Part shown: positions 1-7,894 of the stretch, one piece after another
How the letters are laid out: each line of letters begins with the position of its first letter
Numbering within the stretch: the stretch's first letter is position 1
NCBI GenBank assembly: GCA_026770585.1
Contig: MU646364.1
Coordinates: forward strand, 779,362 to 793,874
Direction of reading: 5' to 3'
Source of the DNA: Baffinella frigidus
Lineage: Eukaryota > Cryptophyceae > Cryptomonadales > Baffinellaceae
DNA: 14,513 nucleotides
Translations under genes and position numbers: made by a program
Notes under the pieces: model-generated
What the model was told of the DNA's origin: nothing
The model's input: only the letters and a program-made list of their open reading frames with translations
The model's database searches: none

Positions 1-641
1 GGGGGGTGCCTAATTTACACGTAATTGCGAAATGATGGTGAATGAATGGTGTGTACTTGAGTCTCAAGCAGGATGGCTCGCCTGTACACGCCGCTGCAAT
101 TGGCCACCTCAAACAAGTTGACTTGACACCAAAGGAGACACGCACAACCCCCGGTGTGAGGTGGCTCCTCGACTCGTCGAGGCCCTCGATCTTCCCGGGA
201 AGTCCGGGGTGCCCATGCCGTACTGGAGCTCTCCCGTCTCGCCCCTCCGAAACGGAATGGTCGAGCACCTTGTCCTGTGAATTCCAGTTGGGCCCTCGCC
301 TCGGCCACGACTTAGCATCCCCAGTGCAGCATCGCCCCGCGGCTCCCTTTCTGGGGGCGAGCCGAGCGCCGTTGGTCGCGTACCTGCAAAAATGTCAACA
401 GAGCTCGACACTCTCAAAGTATCGAGCAGCTACGTTACCAAACGTGCCTATTTCTGTGAAAATTACTACACACTTTGCAACTTGTAAACGAATCCCTCTT
501 AAAAATACTCCCATTTCTGGTCTCAAGTGATTGGGGGTCATTCTCGTTACGGAAGCGTCGAGCTCTGTTCTCTTTATTGGGACCTGAAGCGGATCAAATC
601 CCCTCTACGCTCCCCCTTTTTTTAAGGTCTGAAAAAGGGAT

Positions 642-661
642 GGCAGCACAGGGCAGCACAG
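642..661. repeat. Tandem 10-bp duplication (GGCAGCACAG)
   Basis: Two adjacent copies of a 10-nt unit are seen directly in the sequence. Nothing links them to a function; they resemble a simple slippage duplication. Confidence 0.7.
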
Positions 662-676
662 GCGTCGCAAGAGTAT

Positions 677-731
677 TGGTTTCTTCCCGAGTTGGGAGCG
701 GTTCTACAGCTGCCAACTCGGGAAGAAACCA
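677..731. repeat. 19-bp perfect inverted repeat (hairpin)
   Basis: The arms at 677-695 and 713-731 are perfectly complementary over 19 bp, with a 17-nt loop. Each arm holds TTCTTCCCGA or its complement. The element could be a small foldback insertion or a symmetrical protein-binding region upstream of the kinesin gene; the sequence does not decide between these. Confidence 0.85.
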
Positions 732-732
732 T

Positions 733-1028
733 TTCTTCCCGATTGACTTTGCGAGTGTTTTTATCTGGCTTTTTGCGCCGCAGGCTGCCCGATTTCGGGC
801 GACATCTCGTACAAGTGCCCGAGAAACGTAAAACCCGCAATCGAAAGTCAATCGGTCCGACACTTATTGACACTTATTGACTTTATTCGAAAGTGAATTA
901 CACGGTGCAAGAATTGAGGCGAGATTAGGAAAAGATCTGGGAACTGCACCAAAGTTTTCCTATTCAAGAAACTGAAGAGAGAATGTTCGGCCGCGGTAAA
1001 ATCACTTGTAAAGTCAATCGGGGAAGAA
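733..1028. repeat. Spaced inverted repeat around AAAGTCAATCGG
   Basis: The 18 nt at 733-750 recur in reverse complement at 1010-1028 with one extra G. A shorter copy, AAAGTCAATCGG, lies at 844-855. A perfect tandem repeat of CACTTATTGA sits at 861-880. Together with the 677-731 hairpin this makes a repeat-rich 350-nt segment 465-815 nt upstream of the likely kinesin start codon. It may be regulatory or mobile-element debris. Confidence 0.7.
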
Positions 1029-1440
1029 CAACTTTTTGTCGCGGCCAAACTGGGCAAAAGTCAGGTTGCGAGTCACGAAGTCGAGAAAAAAAAGTGCCGT
1101 TGAAACGAAAAAAACGGAACAAACCAGTCTTTGCTGAAGTCCGCCGCAGAAGGCCTCTCTCCCCAAACTTCTCCCGCCCCCCCGCGCACCTCCGCGCCAC
1201 GAGATGGATGGAACCCCAGGGCGCATGGGCGCCAGCTTCGCAAGAGCCATCGTACCGAAGATCTCACAAGTCATGATGGACCCGATGCGCGCCGCGGAGG
1301 CGTGCTTCAGCCCAGCAGGGTCAGTTCGCCCTTAGTCCGCCTGAGTTGAGCCATGTGTGCATGTGACAACAGCCTGGCTGCATCACGGGTGGCTTGCTCC
1401 CAGCGTCGCGTGTTGTTCAGCCAATCCTTGCAATTTGCTC

Positions 1441-1480
1441 ACAAACCTGTGGGCCTCAAACCTGGTCCCTCTTTTGGCAG
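1441..1480 (+). promoter_or_regulatory. Probable 3' splice site in the 5' leader of the kinesin gene
   Basis: A pyrimidine-rich stretch ends in CTTTTGGCAG at 1471-1480, 13 nt before the ATG at 1494. It looks like a normal acceptor of this gene (others end in GGCAG or GCAG). A CTCAAACC run just upstream at about 1456 resembles the heptamer-like tracts seen in other introns of the gene. If real, the 5' leader is spliced and translation starts at 1494 rather than at the upstream in-frame ATG at 1353. The matching donor is not identified; GTCAGT at about 1320 is a candidate. Confidence 0.5.
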
Positions 1481-1493
1481 GAGCGCTCGTATC

Positions 1494-4400
1494 ATGAATA
1501 TGCTGGGTGGGGCCACCAGCCAGCCGAAGATTCAGGCAGCCGATCCTGCGGGCAAGGCGGACAAGGCGAAGTTCACCTTCCGCGTCAACCACCCGCCCAG
1601 CCGCCCGCAGGTCGACGACACCCAGGTGGAGATGTGCCTGATCGGGTCGATCAAAGAGCTGGGCGAGTGGATCACCACCAGCCCCAATGTCAAGACCATG
1701 AAGCGCAACTCAGACGGCGACTGGGAAGTGAGCCTGTACCTCCCCACAAACGGCGATTTCATGTACCAGTATCTCCTCAAGGACCTTGACGGCAACATCC
1801 TCGTCGAACATCCGCTGCGGCGCCGCAAGAACATGCACGCCGAGAGCGGGATGGTCGACCACACGGAGCTCAACGATCACTGGGGGTTGCTGGACAGCAA
1901 CACGGTGGAGCGCGAGGGCGGCTGCTCCGAGGACGCCCCGGGCCAGCCCTCTGCCGGGTGGAAGGGCAAGGAGACAGAGACGTGGGTGGCCGAGCTCCAG
2001 GATCATGACCACCGCGATTCTGTGCTTCCCCCCCCGGCGTTCGACAACACCAAGGTCTATCTCGCGCGCTCCTCCAACGCCCAGTCCGCCAGCGGCTTCG
2101 AGGACTGCCACGAAACTCTCGAAGCTGCGTCCTGCCCCGCCACGCTCGAGGCTGCGCCCTGCGACGACGCTGACGCGGCGGGGGCAGCGATGCTCGAGCA
2201 GGCGGCGGCGCGCCTGTCGGAGGCCGAGATGGTGGTGTCGGGCGAGACGGTGCAGCGCTGCCTCGCGACGCCGAACGAGGGACGCGACAAGGTGGTGCTC
2301 GCGCTGCACGCCCTCGCGGCCGCGGTGCACAAGGCCATCTCCGAGACGCCGGAGGGCGCGGCAGAGCAGGCGGCTGCGTCCGAGCACGTCGCGGGCCTCG
2401 AGGCGGAGCTCAAGGCCTCGCGGGAGGCGCTCGAGGAGGAGAAGGAGAAGGCGGCCATGCGCGCGCGGCGCCTCCGCGGATCGATCCGCACCGCGCAGGG
2501 CAAGATGGGCGCCATGCGGCAGGGCTTCGCGGAGTTCCGCGAGGAGATTGTGAAGATGCGCGACGAGGCCATCCCGGAGATGCAGGGCATGGGCGAGAAG
2601 CTGCAGGAGAGCATCCTCGCCGTGACGCGGGAGGTGCAGGCCGGGCTGGACGAGACGCTCGGGAAGTTCAAGGGCGAGGCTGCGGAGCGCCGTCGCCTGC
2701 ACAACCTGGTGCGCTTCCGCCTCAAATTTTCCTCCAAGATCAGCCTGCCGCGAGCCTGCCCCTGCGTCCACTCCCCACCGTTGGGACACTCTCTCTCTAG
2801 GGTGCATGAAGGATCTGTGATAGTGCTTGGGAGCGTGAACACTTGACCCGGGAGGAGAGTGATTCTGAGACCCTGCGGCAGGTGCTGACCCTCAAGGGCA
2901 ACATCCGGGTGTTCTGCCGCGTGCGCCCCATGGCGGGGCCCGAGCGCGAAGCAGGCAAGGCCGTGGCCGTCATGACCCCCACCGACACGGACCTCTCGAT
3001 CACGTCCGCGGGCAAGATCACCCCCTACAACTTCGACAAGGTGTTCGGGACAGAGTCGACCCAGGACCAGGTGCGCGATTCCCTTGAGCCACGGGTCCAA
3101 CGCCGTGTCTTGCGGCACACCAAAAACAGACACTTTCTCGAAAACCCCGCCGCTGCTGATCGAGCTTGGCGGGTGATTGTGAGCGTGCCTAACGATGGTG
3201 TAGAGTGACACCTCAGTCACGGGTGCTCTACAGTGGCATGCATCAAGCTTCTCTGACTCGAACCCTCCATACCTACTGGTGGATCATTGCTGACGATGGT
3301 GTGCACTGCAGGTGTTCACGGAGACAGCGCCGTTGGTGGTGTCGGTCCTGGACGGGTACAACATCTGCATCTTTGCCTACGGCCAGGTGCCTCATCCTCA
3401 ACCCTCACCCCTCAACAATGAAACCTGAACCCGAACCCCGAACCCTTATCCCCGCTGAATCTTGCCATGGCAAGATGCTCTCAGCAGGACTGATGCGCAT
3501 GAGAGGACCAGGAGGCTTCCTTGAGGCGTTGCGACATTGGAACACGCGAAAGTATGCCAAACTGAGCGATATACGCTCGTGTGCAGACCGGGAGTGGCAA
3601 GACGCACACGATGGAAGGCAACGTGGACGATCGGGGGGTGAACTGGCGGACGCTGGACATGCTTTTCAACCAGGCTGAGGAGCGCCGCCGCATCGCCAAG
3701 TACTCCTTCAAGGTCACTCGAAACCCAAAACCCGTAATTTGAAACGATGTTCCCGCCCCCACCCCCCGAGAATCATCAACATCTCGCACCCTCTCACCAC
3801 GAGATCTTCCCATCTCCCCCTCACCCTGATCTCCCCAACACCTCTGTGGCACCAGCGATGCCAGCAGCAAACCATGCATGATGACCTAGAAAAAAGGCCG
3901 AGGCTCCCGCATACAGAACACTCAGCAACCCCCCCCCCCCTCCCCCCTCTCGCCATTTCGGGAGCCGCGTGCACACACTGAGCGCTCGCCCTTGCCACAA
4001 CAGGTGTCCCTCATGGAGATCTACAACGAACAGATCAAAGACCTTCTCGAGACAACCGACGCGTCTGGGGAGATCAAGAAGCTGGAGGTCAAGTCAGACC
4101 CTGCGACGGGCGGGACCCAAGTGCCTGACCTCCACCTCGCGTCCGTATCGTGCATCGAGGTTGCCTCCCCCCTCAACCCTCAACCCTCCACCTCCCCAAT
4201 CCACGTTCCTTCATTTGGCTAGCGATCTCACAGGCTTCGCACCGGAAGTGGGGGACTCCCAGGGGGAGGAGGGGGGTTGACGCGTGGTGACAAGAATCGG
4301 GTGTGCGGTCGGGTCTGGCACGGTGCGGGTGCTGACAGGAGTGGGGGGGGGTCCTGGTGTGGTGGCAGGACGTGCAGCAGCTGGTGGCGTTCGGGATGAA

Positions 4401-6409
4401 GAACCGCTCGACGTCCGCCACCAACATGAACGCTCACTCCTCGCGCTCCCACTGCATCTTCTCGGTGCATGTCACGTGCGAGGATCTCCTCAAGAGCGTC
4501 ACGTCGTTCGGCAAGATGCACCTCATCGACCTTGCTGGCTCTGAGGTGACACCCCTTCCCCTTTTCTCCCCTTTCACCTTTCCCCTCCTCACTCTCTCCC
4601 CTCTCCCCTCTCCCCTCTCCCCTCTCCCCCCTTCCCACCTCGACCAGAATGGATGATTGCAATCGCGGTGGCGGGACACGGTTGGTGTAGCTGGATCAGC
4701 CATGAATGTAGAGCGTTTGACAGCCGATGTTGATGGCAAGATGCTGAAAGGTGGTGGGGGATTGGCAGAGGCTGTCTCGGACCGGCGCGACGGGCGACAG
4801 GCTCAAGGAAGCGCAGAACATCAACAAGTCCCTCTCGGCGCTCGGCAACTGCATCTCCGCGCTGGCCGCCAAGCAGAAGCACGTGCCCTTCCGCGACTCG
4901 CGCCTGACACACCTCCTCCAGGACTCGCTCGGCGTTGAGAGCAAGATGCTGATGTTCGTGTGCACGTCCCCGTGCGACTCGGACGCGACGGAGACGTCGT
5001 GCTCGCTGCAGTTCGCGGCGCGCGCCGCAGCCGTCGAGCTCGGCACCGCCAAGAAGAGGGGCGACAACGGGGCGGGCGTCATGCTCCGGGACGCGCAGGC
5101 TGGGATGAATGAGGCCAAGGAGAAGGCCCGCGCCGCGGAGGACCGTTCGGAGAGGCTCGAGGAGGACCTCCTCAAGGCCAAAGCAGGTGCGCCACACCTG
5201 AAACCTAGACCCTGATCACGCGCCTCTTGCTCCATGTCTGTGCACTCACCCGATACTGGATTGCATGGTGCTGTTCTTGCTGCCGCTCACACGGTGGTTT
5301 GTGCGCTGCGACACTGGGTGGTGGGTTTCCGTGTTGTTGACGAATGCACCGTGTTGGTTTCGTGCAGCTGCGGAGGTGGCGGCGCAGGATGGCGCAGCCA
5401 AGGAGAAGCTCAAGAAGACGGAGACGGACCTGAAGAAGGCCGAGGCGGGCGCGGCGGAGGCATCCAAGGAGAAGGCTGCGCGCGTCGCTGCCGAGGCTGA
5501 GAAGGACCGCGTCTCCAAGGTTTAACCATGCCCTGACACTAAACACTACCTCCTCTTTCTCCTCTTCATCATCTCCTGTTCTCCTGTTGCGCGAGCCAAC
5601 ATTACACCCTGAAACATAAACCAAAAACCCTACACCAGGAGTGTGCATCCCTCAAGAAGCGGCTCGAGAAAGCCGAGACGCTTCTGCAGGCCAGCAAGAC
5701 ACAGTCCAGGATCGCGCCCCCACCCGCGCGCGTCGGGACGGTCAAGGCAGCTCCTCCCGCGCGGCAGGCTGCGGTCGAGGTGCCCGTCGTGGCGTCGGAG
5801 GAAGAGGACAAGGAGAACACGCCGAGCGAGCTGATGTGGGGGACCACGCTGCCGGACGAGTTTGAGGCGAGTGAGGAGACGTGCGCGGATGCTGGGCCTG
5901 AGGACGCGGCTCCTGGGGAGGACGCTGCTCTCGAGGATGCGGGCGTCGAGGCGGAAGCGGGTGAGGTGGGGGAGGCAGCCGAGGTGAAGGAGATGGCGGA
6001 GGCCGAGGTGAAGGAGGTGAAGGATAGGACGCCGAAAAAGGCGGTGCTGGGGGTGGCGTCGCCCTCGGCCGCGAACCTCAACGCGCTCTCGCTCGACGAG
6101 CGCCTCGCGCGCTTCCGCGACAAGAAGCGCAAGGACGAGGACGCCAAGAAGCTCGCGGAGCCTGCAGCCCCTGCCGCGGCAGCCGCCCCGGCCGGGCCGC
6201 CCGCCAAGAACCACGCGGTGCAGCGCAAGACCACGCGCGGCCGCCGCCCCGTGTCGGCCCTTCCGCGGGAGGCAGCCAAGGGCGGGGGTGAGGAGGACGT
6301 ACGCGAGGTCAAGCGCCCGGCGACGGCCGTCGCCCCACGGGGGATCAAGAAGCCTGTTGTGGCCGCCCGGCCCCGCCGGGGGGCTGTTGACACGGGCGGC
6401 TGGCGCTGA
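1494..6409 (+). CDS. Kinesin-14 type motor with N-terminal CBM20-like glucan-binding domain (nine exons)
   Basis: Predicted minus-end-directed microtubule motor with a starch/glucan-binding domain. Exons: 1494-2708, 2882-3070, 3312-3386, 3587-3712, 4004-4159, 4369-4545, 4769-5186, 5368-5519, 5639-6409. All joins are GT-AG, keep the frame and restore motor motifs; seven introns are phase 0 and intron 7 is phase 1. The product is about 1,092 residues: CBM20-like domain ~25-125, variable linker, coiled coil ~270-400, kinesin-14 neck RRRLHN joined to the motor start LKGNIRVFCRVRP (~400-421), P-loop GQTGSGKT (492-499), VSLMEIYNEQ (536-545), switch I NAHSSRSH (608-615), switch II DLAGSE (641-646), NINKSLSALG (663-672), second coiled coil ~740-860, charged tail to 1092. 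The neck helix precedes the motor, as in kinesin-14, although the motor is central. The start is uncertain: ATG 1353 is also in frame (TGA at 1347) and would add 47 residues, but a likely acceptor ends at 1480. Confidence 0.93.
1566..1868 (+). other. CBM20-like starch-binding domain of the kinesin
   Basis: About 100 residues (25-125 of the product) follow the CBM20 pattern: a first strand AKFTFRVNH, then VEMCLIGSIKELGEW, then DGDWEVSLYLP, then FMYQYLLKDLDGNILVEHP. In characterised CBM20 domains the Trp of the LG-x-W motif and a second Trp in a V-x-WE motif form binding site 1. The first is present (W59), but the second position reads ILVE, so that Trp is absent. The fold assignment is strong by pattern; actual starch binding is inference. 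Glycogen, phosphoglucan or a protein partner are alternatives. Confidence 0.82.
3387..3586 (+). other. Intron 3 with telomere-like repeats; splits the P-loop
   Basis: The intron opens GTGCCT, ends in GTGCAG, and lies between GQ and TGSGKT of the P-loop. Its first 65 nt (about 3391-3455) are rich in CTCAACCC, CCTGAACCC and CCGAACCC units, degenerate forms of CCCTAAA on the sense strand. Confidence 0.85.
3713..4003 (+). other. Intron 4 with telomere-like start and C-run
   Basis: The intron runs from GTCACT to CAACAG between YSFK and VSLMEIYNE. Heptamer-like GAAACCCAAAACCC occurs at about 3720-3733. A long pyrimidine stretch with a run of Cs at about 3930-3950 lies near the acceptor. Confidence 0.85.
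4160..4368 (+). other. Intron 5 with CCCTCAA units and G-run
   Basis: The intron runs from GTTGCC to GTGGCAG between VSCIE and DVQQLV. Two CCCTCAA units follow the donor at about 4170-4190. A G-rich segment, including a run of nine Gs near 4342-4350, lies shortly before the acceptor. Confidence 0.85.
4546..4768 (+). other. Intron 6 with a homopyrimidine period-7 tract
   Basis: The intron runs from GTGACA to TTGGCAG, directly after DLAGSE. Positions 4550-4640 are almost purely C and T, and 4597-4630 repeat CCCCTCT with a period of 7. Such mirror-like homopyrimidine DNA can form triplex or i-motif structures, which is inference here. Confidence 0.85.
5187..5367 (+). other. Intron 7 (phase 1) with telomere-like start
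   Basis: The donor GTGCGC and acceptor CGTGCAG join a split Ala codon within the second coiled coil. CCTGAAACCTAGACCCTGA at about 5197-5215 is a degenerate heptamer run. Confidence 0.85.
5520..5638 (+). other. Intron 8 with telomere-like segment before the acceptor
   Basis: This is the shortest intron, 119 nt, from GTTTAA to ACACCAG, joining DRVSK to ECASLKK. The last 35 nt contain ACACCCTGAAACATAAACC and AACCCTACACCAG, so heptamer-like units lie where the branch point and pyrimidine tract should be. Confidence 0.85.
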
Positions 6410-6660
6410 GCTGGGGGGGGGTGCTAGCTCGCCGCGGGGTGGGGGGTGGCGTGTGGCGTGGTTGGGGGGGAACTCACTGGTGCCGGAGTAGATGGTGTTG
6501 AATGTAGGGGAGGTAGAGTGCTCGTGTGAAGATGATGAGTGAAAGGATGTGCGAGTATTTTCTCGAGGTTCCGGCGTGCGTGTTCTCTGCCAGAGTGTGT
6601 ACAGTTGTATTGCACGCTGCCGCTGGCCCGAATAAAGAGAGGTGCGTGAGCCGAATGCCA
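6410..6660 (+). other. Probable 3' UTR of the kinesin gene
   Basis: The stop codon at 6407-6409 is followed by a strongly G-rich stretch (6411-6471) with several G-runs that could form a quadruplex. About 220 nt further lies an AATAAA. Cleavage would be expected within a few tens of nucleotides after that signal. Confidence 0.55.
6631..6636 (+). terminator. Polyadenylation signal AATAAA
   Basis: A canonical AATAAA hexamer lies 222 nt after the kinesin stop codon on the same strand. Position and sequence fit a eukaryotic polyadenylation signal; its use is inferred. Confidence 0.6.
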
Positions 6661-7260
6661 AGAGCGATGCAACAGGCGTTTCTGATCCAGCTGCATTGTA
6701 CATGCGGCTCCCCCGGGTTCTAGGCAAGACGAGTCCCACGTGAAACGGGTACATGTAACTCGACAGCATCGGGCCCAGGTCCAAGGAATACACTGCTCCT
6801 GGGCACGAGACCGCCCGTGACAGAAATGTTCTTTGAGTGCCAGACCGACCAATCCAATCTCCTGAGAGAATGTACGTGGCTTTTGGTCAGGAGGACTAAC
6901 CTTCTTCGTTATTACTCTCACGTCTGGAGATTTAGACTGATGGCCAAAGGCCATGAGTCTGACGACGAGCCCGCCTCGTTACAGAGGCAGTCCTCTCAAT
7001 GTGTTCACTTGACCTGGCCCCTGGCTGCCGAAGAATCTTTCGCTACAGCTGTAGGGTGCAAGCTATCCCGCGACACCCATCATGCTGGTGTTTCATGAGA
7101 GTAAAATGAATCTCTCTCGTGGGACGTGTGCGGTGTGTGTATCATTCCACTACAGCTGTAAGACCTGGTGAACTATTGAATTTCTCGGGGGGGGGGATAC
7201 ATCGCGGTAGTGTCGGTATCATCACAGGGTTCTCGTTTTTTCTTACTTTTTGAGTCTCTC
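6660..7260. other. Intergenic stretch, no gene seen
   Basis: No frame here looks coding. A 27-nt hairpin at 6934-6960 and two copies of CTACAGCTGTA (about 7042 and 7151, each nearly palindromic) are the only structures noted. Confidence 0.5.
6934..6960. repeat. 12-bp hairpin with AAA loop
   Basis: AGACTGATGGCC and GGCCATGAGTCT pair with a single mismatch around an AAA loop. The role is unknown. Confidence 0.7.
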
Positions 7261-7301
7261 ACTCACACTCACAGTTGCGCGCGCGCCCTCTCTCACACAC
7301 A

Positions 7302-7328
7302 CTCTCTCTCTCTCTCTCTCTCTCTCTC
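7302..7328 (+). repeat. (CT)n microsatellite
   Basis: A pure CT dinucleotide tract of 27 nt, within a larger pyrimidine- and CG-rich low-complexity segment at 7255-7375. Confidence 0.9.
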
Positions 7329-7538
7329 GCTTTCGCTTTCGCTATCGCGCACTCTCTCTTTCGCGCGCGCGCACTTGAACCACGTTTGACGTACGTTGCC
7401 AAGATGAAAGCAGCGTCAGCGATCGTACCTTAATTGAACCTCTCCGTGTCGCTGATAGAACCGCCTCGGGATAGGTGGCCCTCTTCGGGACAGGTAGGCC
7501 CGTGCCCTGCACGATCACGGGCACCTCGTTCGAAAGAC

Positions 7539-7570
<32 letters not shown>

Positions 7571-7583
7571 GAAGAGGAAGAGA
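7539..7583 (+). repeat. (GA)n microsatellite
   Basis: A nearly pure purine tract of GA and GAA units. It is complementary to the (CT)n tract about 210 nt upstream, so the two could pair in a single strand. Confidence 0.9.
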
Positions 7584-7726
7584 TAGCGATGTATGTTTGT
7601 TATTTTGGGGGTGAAAGTGAGAGAGACCTCCAAAAAATTACTACCAACACGACCCCCATGTGTGCACCCCCACCGTGGCTGTGTCTGAGCAGGACCTAAA
7701 AAGAGGTCATGTGATTTAAAGTGTAT

Positions 7727-7815
7727 GGTTTAGGGTTCTGGGTTGAGGTTTCAGGTTTCATGGTTAAGGGTTGGGGGTTGAGGGTTGGGGGGCAAGGCAG
7801 CACCAAGGTTGGGGG
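7727..7815 (+). repeat. Short G-rich telomere-like block (TTTAGGG sense)
   Basis: Degenerate GGGTTTA/GGGTTGA units run on the + strand, opposite in orientation to the long array that follows. A 22-nt unit at 7783-7804 (GGTTGGGGGGCAAG...) is repeated at 7807-7828 with one mismatch. Confidence 0.75.
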
Positions 7816-7894
7816 GCAAAGCAGCACCCACGCCCACTCACCCTGCTCCTACAGGCGCTCCGATGCAAAACGGCACATCTCACGAAAGCAACCA

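Larger units (their letters stand above)
1..1352. other. Upstream region without a convincing gene
   Basis: I find no reading frame here with protein-like composition or a recognisable motif. Open frames on both strands overlap one another and lack the strong GC-rich codon bias seen in the downstream exons. The segment from about 600 to 1030 contains an inverted repeat, a tandem 10-mer and several copies of TTCTTCCCGA, listed separately. The region presumably includes the promoter and 5' leader of the kinesin gene, but no TATA box or start site can be placed with confidence. Confidence 0.55.
2891..5041 (+). other. Kinesin motor domain spread over exons 2-7
   Basis: All nucleotide-binding elements are present: P-loop GQTGSGKT, switch I NAHSSRSH, switch II DLAGSE, and the microtubule-binding region ending VPFRDSRLTHLLQDSLG. 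The domain closes with SLQFAARAAAVELG, close to the kinesin-14 ending. The usual GGNSK after LQDSL reads GVESK. No catalytic residue is visibly missing, so an active ATPase is expected. The family (kinesin-14) is inferred from the neck LHN...LKGNIRVFCRVRP and from RLSRTGATGDRLKEAQNINKS being close to the animal, plant and fungal members. Confidence 0.93.

Noticed and set aside
594-863. Minus-strand 89-codon frame upstream of the kinesin gene
   Set aside because: Much of it overlaps the inverted repeat at 677-731, which gives mirrored peptide pieces; there is no known motif.
1786-2553. A 255-codon Arg/Ser-rich frame on the + strand
   Set aside because: It is a frame-shifted reading of the same exon, without any motif.
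1710-2807. A 365-codon open frame on the minus strand opposite kinesin exon 1
   Set aside because: It is the antisense of GC-rich exon 1; its translation is Leu/Arg/His-rich low complexity, while the + strand encodes clear CBM20-like and coiled-coil sequence.
5602-6793. Long minus-strand frames (263 and 387 codons) opposite kinesin exon 9
   Set aside because: They are antisense shadows of the GC-rich tail exon, which continues the motor frame through an in-phase join.
7496-7535. Possible tRNA gene (hairpin followed by GTTCGAA)
   Set aside because: The bases around GTTCGAA cannot form a T-stem, and no acceptor stem or A box can be placed.
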